Origin: Candidimonas sp. SYP-B2681
Lineage (GTDB): Bacteria; Pseudomonadota; Gammaproteobacteria; Burkholderiales; Burkholderiaceae_B
Assembly (NCBI RefSeq): GCF_003971065.1
Contig: NZ_RYDV01000002.1
Coordinates: 186,001-250,000, forward strand
DNA: 64,000 bases
Reading direction: 5' to 3'
The translations under genes and the position numbers were made by a program. The notes beneath the pieces were generated by a model, which saw only the letters and a list, made by a program, of their open reading frames with translations, had not been told where the DNA came from and made no database searches. Positions 41,399-49,870 of this stretch are shown in pieces. Every line of letters starts with the position of its first letter. The first letter of the stretch is position 1.

Positions 41399-41644
41399 CT
41401 ACTGGATGTAGGCCTTTAGCCACCATGCGCTGCAGCAGCTCCGCCAGGGTTTCGATTTCAGCTTTACGGAATCGTTCCAAATAGCGGTTTTGTGTACGAC
41501 CACTGCCGGCAATATACGGGCCACAACTTCTGCCCCATTGCAGCAAGTTCGAGCTTCACGACGCGGCGGTCCTCTAGGCAGCGCTGTCGAGCATTGGCAG
41601 TCGTTAAATATACTCCGCGGCGTCACGCTGCTGGCATGCGACAT
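41399..41644 (-). pseudogene. Degenerate MarR-family regulator of the efflux operon
   Basis: Three reading frames hold pieces of one MarR protein in the right order. The N-terminal SVTPRSIFNDCQCSTA lies in the frame starting at 41644. The wing and following helix LEDRRVVKLELAAMGQKLW are in a second frame at about 41590-41520. The C-terminal helix ERFRKAEIETLAELLQRMV is in a third. The DNA-recognition helices are missing between the first two. A large deletion and at least one frameshift are therefore visible. MarR genes commonly precede emrAB, so this is probably the lost repressor. Confidence 0.75.
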
Positions 41645-41726
41645 GCTGGCGTTAGCTGAGCCGAAGGGGCGAGAGCAGCCTGGAGCGGCATAAAAACGGC
41701 GACATGCTATAGGATTACTGACGAAT

Positions 41727-42662
41727 ATGACGCTTCCTTGGCCGAAGATCCCCTACGCGCCCTGGCGCGATACCTGTTCTGCGCTTCATCTCTATACGCA
41801 AATCCTTGGCAAGTACCGGCTCGCCCGCACGCCGTGGGTAAATCATTCCTGGCATGCGACCCTTTATGTCAATGCGCGCGGCTTTACTACCTCACCCGTT
41901 CCCGAAGCGTCTGGCGACGTGGAGATCATGCTCGACCTGATCGACCACGCGGTGATTGGCTTAGGAACTGGGGGGAGGGCAGCACGGTTCAAACTCGCTC
42001 CGATGTCAGTCGCAGCTTTCCACGAGCGATTTACCGATGTCTTACGCGAACTTGGGGCCGCAACAAATTTTCACGGCCGCCCGAACGAGGTGCCCAACCC
42101 GATTCCCTTTGTCGACGATCATGCGGAGCGGCCGTACGATGCCGAGGCGGTGACCCGTTACTTCCATGCGTGCGCCCATGTAGATCGCGTGTTTAAGCGC
42201 TTTCGGACCTCGTTTCTCGGCAAGGTCAGTCCCGTTCATCTTTTCTGGGGTAGCTTTGATTTGGCGGTGACCCGTTTCTCCGGGCGGGCCGCGCCGCGAC
42301 ACCCGGGTGGCGCGGCGGGATTACCCGATGATGTTACCCGCGAGGCCTACAGCCACGAGGTTTCGTCGGCGGGTTTCTGGCCGGGCGGGGGCGGCGTCGA
42401 TTTTCCGGCTTTCTATTCCTACAGCTACCCTGCGCCGCCACGCTTTGCCGACGCCGCAGTAGAACCTGAAGCGGCCTATTTTGATGCGAGCCTGGGGGAG
42501 TTCGTGCTTCCCTACGAGGCGGTACGGTGCTCGAAGGATCCTGAAGCCGCCTTGATCGCTTTTCTTGAAAGCACGTACCGGGCGGCTGCTGATCTGGGCG
42601 AATGGGACCGCAGCGCTCTGGAGTGCGCCACCGGCATGCCCCGACGACCCCGACCCGTGTGA
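41727..42662 (+). CDS. DUF5996-family protein, function unknown
   Basis: A 311-residue soluble protein. It starts LPWPKIPYAPWRDTCSALHL and YTQILGKYRLARTPWVNHSW, the recognisable opening of the DUF5996 family. Later marks are HLFWGSFDLAVTRFSGR, REAYSHEVSSAGFWPGGG and FYSYSYPAPP. His/Trp-rich conserved patches suggest an enzyme, but no activity is established that I know of. There is no signal peptide. It stands alone between the efflux operon and carbonic anhydrase. The 276 bp downstream hold no gene I recognise. Confidence 0.85.
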   Translation: MTLPWPKIPYAPWRDTCSALHLYTQILGKYRLARTPWVNHSWHATLYVNARGFTTSPVPEASGDVEIMLDLIDHAVIGLGTGGRAARFKLAPMSVAAFHERFTDVLRELGAATNFHGRPNEVPNPIPFVDDHAERPYDAEAVTRYFHACAHVDRVFKRFRTSFLGKVSPVHLFWGSFDLAVTRFSGRAAPRHPGGAAGLPDDVTREAYSHEVSSAGFWPGGGGVDFPAFYSYSYPAPPRFADAAVEPEAAYFDASLGEFVLPYEAVRCSKDPEAALIAFLESTYRAAADLGEWDRSALECATGMPRRPRPV

Positions 42663-42938
42663 GTGAAGGGGTACATATGGATGTCACGGTGCTGGTGCCT
42701 GGGCACTCGACCGGGCCTTCCCGCTCGAATTCGAAAAATAACGTATAGGGACCCGGTCGTTCGCATAAGCGCGATCGCGCTCCCTGTGTAACTTTGCCTG
42801 CCAAGTATCTTGTCGACGTGCTCGCCCGTCACCACGGCTGCTCGCATTCCGATTTAGGGATTAAATTGAACTGGATTCAATCCTGCCATGGCGACACAGG
42901 CGTAAAATCCTGGTGGATTAAATAAAGAGGAAGTAAAT

Positions 42939-43568
42939 ATGTTTCCAGCAAGGCTGACGGAGGGCTACCATTCGTTTCTCGGGGGTCGCCTGCCTCATGA
43001 ACGTGAGCGCTATGAAGAGCTTGCCAAAAATGGGCAGCATCCAGAAATTATGGTCATTGGCTGCGGTGACTCGCGTGTCGCACCCGAAACGATTTTCGAC
43101 GCTGACCCTGGCGAGATTTTCGTCATTCGCAACATCGCCAACCTGGTTCCGCCCTGCGAGCCGGATGCCGTAACGTCGTTCCACGGCACCAGTGCCGCCA
43201 TCGAGTTCGGGGTCAACGCTTTGAAGGTTAAGCACATCGTGGTGCTTGGTCATGCTAAATGCGGGGGAGTCGCGGCTTACGCGAACCATGCCGCTCCGTT
43301 GACGAAGCCCGATTTCATTGGCAAGTGGATGTCGCAGATTGCGCCGGTGGCGGAGCGCGTTGGTCCACCCACGGAAGACCGGGAAGGCTGGATACAGCGG
43401 CTCGAGTGGGGTGTCGTTGAATATAGCCTGAACAATCTGATGACATTTCCGGCGGTTCGCGAGGCGGTTGAAAAGGGTACGCTGGAACTCCATGGCGCAT
43501 ACTTTGGTGTAGCGACCGGACTTCTGTTCATCCGCGATCGCGCCACGGGAAGGTTTGCACCGCTGTAG
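42939..43568 (+). CDS. Beta-class carbonic anhydrase
   Basis: A 209-residue zinc enzyme interconverting CO2 and bicarbonate. The zinc ligands are Cys42 (IGCGDSRV), His105 and Cys108 (LGHAKCGGVAA), with the Asp44-Arg46 dyad in place. NLVPPCEPD near 69-76 and the C-terminal GAYFGVATGLLFIRD complete the family pattern. AAAGAGGAAGTAAAT precedes the ATG. It is monocistronic; the LysR gene downstream is convergent. Confidence 0.93.
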   Translation: MFPARLTEGYHSFLGGRLPHERERYEELAKNGQHPEIMVIGCGDSRVAPETIFDADPGEIFVIRNIANLVPPCEPDAVTSFHGTSAAIEFGVNALKVKHIVVLGHAKCGGVAAYANHAAPLTKPDFIGKWMSQIAPVAERVGPPTEDREGWIQRLEWGVVEYSLNNLMTFPAVREAVEKGTLELHGAYFGVATGLLFIRDRATGRFAPL

Positions 43569-43657
43569 CGTAGCGGACGTTGTGTTTAGCGCCTAGCGTA
43601 GTGCTATTCACCGTTTGAAGCGTAAATGGTAATTGCCCCGAATGACCTTTTCGGGAG

Positions 43658-44569
43658 CTATCCACGTCCCAAGGTGTCCTCCAAAAACTGCAAAAGCGCC
43701 TGCACGCGTGCTGAGCGCCCTTTACGCGTCGGCACGAGGAGCATCACAGGCGCATTATCAAATCGCCATTGCTCCAACACCCTTACTAACGTTCCTCGCG
43801 TGACCGATTCCGCTACGTCCCATTCGGAGCGCAATACCAAGCCCAAATCCTGCTCGGCCCAAAAACGGGCCGTGCTGCCATCGTTGGTTAAAAAAGCCGG
43901 CTCGATACGCAATGATTCCCGAGCGGCGGTGCGCTCATTCAGATCAGCGGACACCCGCCGAAAGGACCATAGCGTCATATCTTCGTCGTTTTCCCGAATA
44001 CAGATGCAGTCGTGGGCAAGCAGGTCACGCGGGGTATGCGGCACGCCGCGAAGGCGCAGATAGGCAGGGCTGGCGCATAGCCAGCGTTCGTTGCGGGCCA
44101 GCGGACGAGCCACCCAAGAGGAATCGCGGACTGTCCCGATATGCACTACGACGTCGGCATCTTGTCGGTCAGGCCAGGGCGCTTCCCGCAGATCCAGTTG
44201 CAAGCAAAGACCAGGATGCAGCTTGCCAAAGCGAGCCATAAGGGGGGCGATGCGGTGCCGCCCGTAGCCAAAGGGCGCTACAACGCGCAGCGTGCCTGTC
44301 AGGCGTCTATCTTCGCGCTGGAAAGATTCCGGCAGCGCCTCTAGCTGCGCCAGAAGCACGGACCCCTCGCGGGCAAAACGTTCTCCTTCGGGTGTCAGGC
44401 TCAGGCGCCGCGCGGTACGCGTAGCAAGTGCCAGGCCAAGAGTCGCTTCCAATTTGCGCAGGCGCATAGATAGCGCTGACGGTGTCACATTCAGCGTACG
44501 CGCGGCCGCACTAAGCGACGGGGATTTCGCCAGGGCAACCGCCAGTTGCAGGTCTTCGATGCGGATCAT
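43658..44569 (-). CDS. LysR-family transcriptional regulator
   Basis: A 303-residue LysR protein (MIRIEDLQLAVALAKSPSLS ... ALSMRLRKLEATLGLALATR). The effector domain begins near residue 90 (GTLRVVAPFGYGRHRIAPLM). It diverges from the D-amino-acid/RidA/Bug/MlrC operon. A clean T-N11-A dyad overlaps its own start codon, which would allow it to repress itself and activate the neighbour. Confidence 0.9.
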   Translation of the reverse strand: MIRIEDLQLAVALAKSPSLSAAARTLNVTPSALSMRLRKLEATLGLALATRTARRLSLTPEGERFAREGSVLLAQLEALPESFQREDRRLTGTLRVVAPFGYGRHRIAPLMARFGKLHPGLCLQLDLREAPWPDRQDADVVVHIGTVRDSSWVARPLARNERWLCASPAYLRLRGVPHTPRDLLAHDCICIRENDEDMTLWSFRRVSADLNERTAARESLRIEPAFLTNDGSTARFWAEQDLGLVLRSEWDVAESVTRGTLVRVLEQWRFDNAPVMLLVPTRKGRSARVQALLQFLEDTLGRG

Positions 44570-44587
44570 TCAATTTAGCTTAATGAT
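44565..44587. promoter_or_regulatory. LysR-type dyad (T-N11-A) over the regulator start
   Basis: ATCATT (44565-44570) and AATGAT (44582-44587) are exact inverted repeats separated by 11 bp. This is the classical LysR box geometry, placed across the regulator ATG and about 84 bp before the divergent operon. A second, wider pair ATTCAAT/ATTGAAT spans 44568-44606. Confidence 0.6.
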
Positions 44588-44670
44588 TGATGTGTTTTTA
44601 TTGAATCACAGCTACAACTAAAGCGCCTACAGTCAGTGCAGGATACTGTTTTTCGACCCGCCCAATACTA

Positions 44671-45816
44671 ATGGAGACTATTTTGCTCGCTCTGGCCACC
44701 CTGGACACCCCCGCCGCGCTGATCGACCTGCCCCGCATGCAGCACAATATAGAGCGCATGCAAAAGCGCATGGACGCGTTTGGCGTACGCTTCCGGCCAC
44801 ACGTGAAGACAAGCAAATGCGCCCCGGTGGCCTGCGCGCAGCTTGCTGCAGGTGCGCAAGGAATAACGGTGTCCACGCTTAAAGAAGCTTCGCAGTTCTA
44901 TGCAGACGGCATTACCGATATCCTTTACGCGGTTGGAATGACGCCCGGCAAGTTGCCCCAAGTGCTGGCGTTGCGACGACGCGGCTGCAATCTGAAAATC
45001 ATCACGGATAGCGTGGCTTCGGCAATGGCCATCGCGGCCTTCGGGAATGAGCAGGATGAAGTATTCGAAGTATGGATAGAAATCGATAGCGACGGCCATC
45101 GCTCTGGCATCAAACCCGACGATCCCGCGCTGCTCGAGGTAGGTCGTGCGCTGCACGGCAGCGGTATGGTGTTGGGCGGAGTCATGACGCATGCCGGGTC
45201 TAGTTACGACTTTGACACGCCGGAAGCGCTTTGTGCTGTGGCCGAACAAGAACGACTCGCTTGCGTCCATGCGGCCGAGCGGCTGCGTGCAGCTCACCTG
45301 CCATGCCCGGTAGTTAGCATAGGGTCTACACCCACCGCGCTTTCAGCCGAGCGGCTTGATGGCGTGACCGAGGTACGCGCTGGCGTCTATGTGTTTTTTG
45401 ATCTGGTCATGCATAACGTGGGGGTTTGTACTGCAAACGATATTGCGCTAAGCGTACTGACAACCGTGATCGGTCACCAGGTCGAGAAGGGCTGGGCCAT
45501 CGTCGACGCCGGCTGGATGGCCATGAGCCGTGACCGCGGTACACAAAATCAAAAGCGGGATTTTGGTTACGGCCAGGTTTGCAATCTACAGGGCGAAATC
45601 TTGCCGGGCTATTTGCTTAGCGGCGCCAATCAGGAGCATGGCATTCTATCCCGCGAGGGTACACCCGATCTGGACATCGCAACTCAGTTTCCGGTAGGCA
45701 CGCAGCTTCGAATTTTGCCCAACCACGCCTGCGCCACCGGCGCACAGTTTCCTGAATATCACGCCGTTTCCGAAAACGGGGAAATATCAACCTGGGAGCG
45801 TATCCATGGCTGGTGA
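44671..45816 (+). CDS. PLP-dependent D-serine dehydratase/D-threonine aldolase-like enzyme (DSD1 type)
   Basis: A 381-residue fold-type III PLP enzyme with an alanine-racemase N-domain. Lys46 in RFRPHVKTSK should hold PLP. The metal site near the C-terminus is PNHACAT (His352-x-Cys354), which resembles the His/Cys site of eukaryotic D-serine dehydratase rather than the His/Asp of D-threonine aldolase. The expected products are pyruvate and ammonia through an enamine. The downstream RidA-family gene, overlapping by 11 bp, would help clear such enamines. The ATG at 44671 has no ribosome site; a TTG at 44683 with GGAG 5-8 nt upstream may be the real start. Confidence 0.85.
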   Translation: METILLALATLDTPAALIDLPRMQHNIERMQKRMDAFGVRFRPHVKTSKCAPVACAQLAAGAQGITVSTLKEASQFYADGITDILYAVGMTPGKLPQVLALRRRGCNLKIITDSVASAMAIAAFGNEQDEVFEVWIEIDSDGHRSGIKPDDPALLEVGRALHGSGMVLGGVMTHAGSSYDFDTPEALCAVAEQERLACVHAAERLRAAHLPCPVVSIGSTPTALSAERLDGVTEVRAGVYVFFDLVMHNVGVCTANDIALSVLTTVIGHQVEKGWAIVDAGWMAMSRDRGTQNQKRDFGYGQVCNLQGEILPGYLLSGANQEHGILSREGTPDLDIATQFPVGTQLRILPNHACATGAQFPEYHAVSENGEISTWERIHGW

Positions 45817-46231
45817 CATGAAAACCGACGTGAAAAAGCTTGCTCCGGCAGGCATGGCGGCGCCTGGTGGTCACTATAGTCACGCAACAATAGCCAATGG
45901 TTTCGTGTTTGTCTCCGGATTGCTGCCCATCGCCCCGGACGGTAGCCGGCTAGTCGATGCCGCGTTCGACGTGCAGGTCACCCGAGTTTTGACGAATCTG
46001 GAAACCACACTGATCGCCGCGGGTAGCGGCATTGATCGCCTGGTTCAGGTACGCGTTTACATTGATTCGGTTGAAAACTGGCCCGAATTCAACACCCTTT
46101 ACGCAAAGTGGGCAGGCGATGCACGCCCGGCACGCGCCGTGGTTCCGACAGGGCCATTGCACTTCGGCCTCAAAGTGGAAGTAGAGGCCGTAGCGCTTGT
46201 GGGCGAACAAATTTCATCAACACAACAATAA
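45806..46231 (+). CDS. RidA/YjgF-family protein
   Basis: A 141-residue member of the Rid superfamily, which hydrolyses reactive enamines/imines such as 2-aminoacrylate. The pattern YSHATIANGFVFVSGLLPI, FDVQVTRVLTNLETTLIAAG, VQVRVYIDS and PARAVVPTGPL includes the Arg of RidA (RAVV). The final Glu (VEVEAVALV) is also present. The overlap with the D-serine-dehydratase-like gene points to joint expression and a shared intermediate. The N-terminal 15 residues extend beyond the usual core. Confidence 0.88.
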   Translation: MAGDMKTDVKKLAPAGMAAPGGHYSHATIANGFVFVSGLLPIAPDGSRLVDAAFDVQVTRVLTNLETTLIAAGSGIDRLVQVRVYIDSVENWPEFNTLYAKWAGDARPARAVVPTGPLHFGLKVEVEAVALVGEQISSTQQ

Positions 46232-46309
46232 ATTCGGTCAGTCTTGGCCACAACATAGCAGTCTTGGCACTGAGCAGTGAACAATGCCCGGACAAATTTC
46301 GGAGACAAA

Positions 46310-47425
46310 ATGAAATTCGAACAATTAATTGCTAATCACATCTCGTCAGAATCTGGTCCAGTCAACAGTGAAAAAGCATGTTCTAGGCTTCACAACCAGC
46401 GTAAACCGCTCGGCGTGCTAAACCAAACTGGTAAGCTCATCCCGCTCTCTTTTAAAACAGCTGCCATATTCACCTTTGCTGCAGTCTGGGGTACTTCCTC
46501 GTTCGCACAGACAGCGCACGATGCGTGGCCTCAAAAACCAGTCACGGTCATTGTCGCCTCCGCCGCCGGTGGATCGGCCGACGTATTAAGCCGCATTGTG
46601 TTGGATCATTTGGCAAAAGCTACCAATGCCACATTTATTATCAATAATCGCCCCGGCGCTTCCGGCAATATTGGCATGACTCAGCTGAGCCGTTCTGCGC
46701 CGGACGGATATACGCTGGGCTATGGAAATATCAACACTTTGGCTGTTAACCCAGGTCTGTTCACGAAGCTCCCCTACGATCCGCAAGGGGACTTCATTCC
46801 TGTCGGTCAAATGTTCTCGACGTATAACGTACTGGTAGTTCGAGCCGATTCCCCCGTCAAGAATGTCGATGAGCTCATCGCACTAGCCAAAAAGAAGCCC
46901 GGCCAGCTGTCGTATGCTGCAGCAGGTATTGGCAGCAGCGGCCACATGGGCGGCGAATTATTCAAGAAGATGACGGGCGCCGATGTGCTGTTCATTCCTT
47001 ATAACGGCGATCCGGCATCACTAACAGACTTGGCCGGCGGGCGGCTCGACTACACCTTCAGCAATATATCGGTGGCCTGGCCGTTAGTTCAAAGCGGAAA
47101 ATTGCGTGCGTTGGCAATCACCAGTCGCGAGCGCATCCCCCAATATCCCAATTTGCCAACTCTGGACGAGCTGGGGTTAAAAGGCTACGAAAATGTGTCA
47201 TGGGGTGGCCTGTTATTCCCGAAGGGGACGCCGCAGCCCATTGTTGACCAGCTTAGCACCGCACTAGAAAAAGTGATGAAGACAGAAAGCATCCGCACCG
47301 CTCTGGCCAATGCCAATGCATCACCAGCCACAGGCACACGCGACGACTTCGTGCGCTTTATATCCAGCGAGCAGAAAAAATGGGCTCAAGTCATTGAAAC
47401 TGCGAACATCCCTAAACAGAACTGA
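46310..47425 (+). CDS. Bug-family (TctC-like) receptor with long N-terminal extension
   Basis: A 371-residue receptor. Ligand-fold marks are VASAAGGSADVLSRIVLDHL, NNRPGASGNIGMTQL, FIPYNGDPASLTDLAGGRLD and YPNLPTLDELGLKG. The ATG at 46310 has CGGAGACAAA upstream, but it puts about 45 polar residues ahead of the hydrophobic core (PLSFKTAAIFTFAAVW, cleavage near SSFAQ). That is far longer than a normal signal n-region. A GTG at 46415 would give an ordinary signal peptide. It lies between RidA and MlrC; the ligand may be a D-amino acid or peptide derivative. Confidence 0.85.
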   Translation: MKFEQLIANHISSESGPVNSEKACSRLHNQRKPLGVLNQTGKLIPLSFKTAAIFTFAAVWGTSSFAQTAHDAWPQKPVTVIVASAAGGSADVLSRIVLDHLAKATNATFIINNRPGASGNIGMTQLSRSAPDGYTLGYGNINTLAVNPGLFTKLPYDPQGDFIPVGQMFSTYNVLVVRADSPVKNVDELIALAKKKPGQLSYAAAGIGSSGHMGGELFKKMTGADVLFIPYNGDPASLTDLAGGRLDYTFSNISVAWPLVQSGKLRALAITSRERIPQYPNLPTLDELGLKGYENVSWGGLLFPKGTPQPIVDQLSTALEKVMKTESIRTALANANASPATGTRDDFVRFISSEQKKWAQVIETANIPKQN

Positions 47426-47438
47426 GAATTCTGCGACT

Positions 47439-49031
47439 ATGTCTAACTCCAGAATTGCAATCCTAGGCTTTGCCATCGAGTCGAACCGTTTTGCTCCCGT
47501 GGCCACACGGGCCGACTTCATCGGCCGCGCCTACTTGGGCGGGGAACAACTGCTGGCGGACGCCCGCAGTCCGGCGCCCGCCATAACGCCAGAGATCCCC
47601 GCCTTTATACGGCGCATGGATCACCATGGCGCATGGACGCCGGTGCCCATCCTTTTCGCCAACGCAGAATCGGGCGGGCCCGTCGATCATGCTTTCTTCG
47701 CAGAAACACTGGCCGAAATGGAGCGGGGCCTGCGTTCCGCCTTGCCTCTGGATGCCGTCTATATTTGCGAACATGGCGCGGCCATCACCACCGCGGAAGA
47801 CGACCCAGACGGACTGGTCTTCGAGATGGTCAGATCGGTGGTGGGCCCGGCGGTGCCCATTGTCGCGACCGTCGACCTGCATGCAAATGTGTCCGATCGC
47901 ATGGTTGACGCTGTAGACACGCTCATCTCATATCGCCGCAATCCGCATACCGATATGGCCGATCGCGGGGCAGACGCGGCCGACATACTCAGGGACCTCT
48001 TACAAGGTATGCTCGTCACCGTCGCTCATGTACGCATGCCTATTTGCGCGCCGCCGACTCAGTTGCTGACGGCGCCGGGGACAGGTCCCTATGCCGACAT
48101 GATTCAAGCCGCCGAAGCACTGGTCGATCCGCGAATCGTCAATATTTCAGTTGTAGGTGGATTCGCTTACGGAGACACGCCTAAAAACGGCTTGACGGTC
48201 ATTGTTTCGACCCGCAACGATGCCCAGTTTGCACGCCAGGTCGCGATTGACTTAAGTACTCCGGCCTGGCTGGGACGCGCCGCCTTCACACCTGAGCTGA
48301 CGCCCCTGGAACAAGCCGTGGCATTGGCCAAGGCCGCAGGCGACAATCCGGCACTTCCCACTGTTCTATTGGCCGATGTGGCGGACAACCCAGGCGGCGG
48401 CGGACGAGGCAACACCCCCTTTATTCTGCAGGCGTTTTTGAAAGAGAATGTCAGAAACGCAACGCTGGGCGTGGTCACGGACCCGGAGCTAAGCGCCCAA
48501 GCTCACGCCCTTGGCGCCGGAGCTTCGTTTACCGCCCGGTTCAATCGTGCGGAAACAACTGTGTATTCCGAGGCATTCGATGCCACTGCTACCGTTCTTC
48601 AGCTGCACTCCGGCAAAGGCGTCGGACGCAGGGGACAACTAGGGGGTTGTAGCTTTAACCTGGGACCCTCCGCGCTGTTGCAAATAGATGGCCTGCAAGT
48701 GGTCGTGATAACCAATCGCCATCAATGTCACGAGCCAGCGTTCTTCGAAATGTTTGGGATCGACATTGGTTCGGTGCGGACCATCGTCGTGAAATCGCGC
48801 GGGCATTTCCGCGCGGCGTTCGATGAATTTTTTGATTCAGAACAAATAGTGAATGTGGACGCCCCTGGACTGACATCGCCGATTCTGTCCCGTTTCGATT
48901 TTAAGCGTCTGCCACGCCCCGTTGTTCCCCTTGATGACCTAGCAGAATGGACACCGCAGATCCGGCTGCTGTCCAAGCTGGTTCAAAAGGTCGCCGATTC
49001 CCAGGTCCAGGAGAAGACCGGGCTTTCTTGA
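47439..49031 (+). CDS. M81-family metallopeptidase (MlrC/microcystinase-like)
   Basis: A 530-residue enzyme. The N-terminal M81 domain (about 1-295) begins RIAILGFAIESNRFAPV and carries YICEHGAA and VDLHANVS. The metal-binding segment SYRRNPHTDMADRG follows. The MlrC C-terminal domain starts near 305 (LADVADNPGGGGRGNTPFIL) and includes NRHQCHEPAFFEMFGID. MlrC completes breakdown of linearised microcystin peptides; most homologues act on other small peptides or amides. It is the last gene of the operon. The start at 47439 follows directly after the Bug stop; no strong SD is seen. Confidence 0.88.
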   Translation: MSNSRIAILGFAIESNRFAPVATRADFIGRAYLGGEQLLADARSPAPAITPEIPAFIRRMDHHGAWTPVPILFANAESGGPVDHAFFAETLAEMERGLRSALPLDAVYICEHGAAITTAEDDPDGLVFEMVRSVVGPAVPIVATVDLHANVSDRMVDAVDTLISYRRNPHTDMADRGADAADILRDLLQGMLVTVAHVRMPICAPPTQLLTAPGTGPYADMIQAAEALVDPRIVNISVVGGFAYGDTPKNGLTVIVSTRNDAQFARQVAIDLSTPAWLGRAAFTPELTPLEQAVALAKAAGDNPALPTVLLADVADNPGGGGRGNTPFILQAFLKENVRNATLGVVTDPELSAQAHALGAGASFTARFNRAETTVYSEAFDATATVLQLHSGKGVGRRGQLGGCSFNLGPSALLQIDGLQVVVITNRHQCHEPAFFEMFGIDIGSVRTIVVKSRGHFRAAFDEFFDSEQIVNVDAPGLTSPILSRFDFKRLPRPVVPLDDLAEWTPQIRLLSKLVQKVADSQVQEKTGLS

Positions 49032-49135
49032 ACAGCATTGAGTGCACATATGCTCATAGGGCCGCCTCGCTTCGGACGGCCTGCTCCTATAGAAGACTCG
49101 GTCCCGGAATTAAGTATCCTTGCCCACTTTATCAA

Positions 49136-49864
49136 TTATCCCGCCTTCGCACCCGACGCCTTGATCACAGGATCCCAACGCTGGATATCCGCCTTCAAGT
49201 GTTCACCCAGCGCCTTAGGCTCCAGCCGTGCGCCTTCGGGGATCACGACGCCCATATCATTTAATCGCTTGATGAGAGCGGGCTCCGCAAAAGCGCTACG
49301 TATACTCTTATTCAGCCGGTCAATTATGGCTTTGGGCGTATCTTTAGGCGCGTAGACGCCATGCCAGACCGCGAGTTCAAAATTGTCCAGCCCCTGCTCT
49401 TTAAAGGTAGGAACTTCAGGCATGATGCGAATGCGATCGGCCGTCGCCAGGGCGTAAGGCTTGAGCGAGCCCGCCCGGATGTGAGGGCCGGTGGCCACCG
49501 GTTGGTCGCATATAAGATCCACGTTGCCGGCTACAAGATCCTGCAAGGCTGGGCCGGTGCCACGGTAGGGCACCATCGTAGCTGTGACTTGAGCAGTTTG
49601 GGTAAACAGCAGCGCGCACAGGTGCGAGGTAGCGCCCACGCCAGCGTGCGATAAGTTGACCTTTCCGGGGTTTTCCTTCATGTGCTTGATTAAATCAGGC
49701 ACGGTGGCAGGCGCGAAGTTTTTGTTGCGCACCAGGATCATGGGTACGTCACCTGTCAGTGCGATAGGCTCCAGGTCGCTGCGTGCATTAAAGCTTAAAT
49801 TGTCATAGAGCGCCGGCGCGGTGGCGATGCCCGGCGCGTAGGGCACTACCATCACGGCCGGCTT
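49136..49864 (-). pseudogene. 5'-truncated Bug-family receptor gene
   Basis: The frame KPAVMVVPYAPGIATAPALY ... reads smoothly to KASGAKAG, with HVxxxG-type marks ATMVPYRGTGPALQDLVAGN and MPEVPTFKEQGLDNF. The first ~90 residues, including signal peptide and the PGGxxD and NKPGA motifs, are missing. Homology starts only 6 bp after the stop of the dehydrogenase gene. A GTG at 49855 could begin a peptide, but it would not be exported. Probably the ligand receptor of the GntR-controlled unit was lost by deletion. Confidence 0.8.
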
Positions 49865-49870
49865 ATGGGT

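Noticed and set aside
49136-49855. Functional short Bug receptor starting at GTG 49855
   Set aside because: It would lack the signal peptide and the first lobe of the binding fold, so it could not be an exported receptor.
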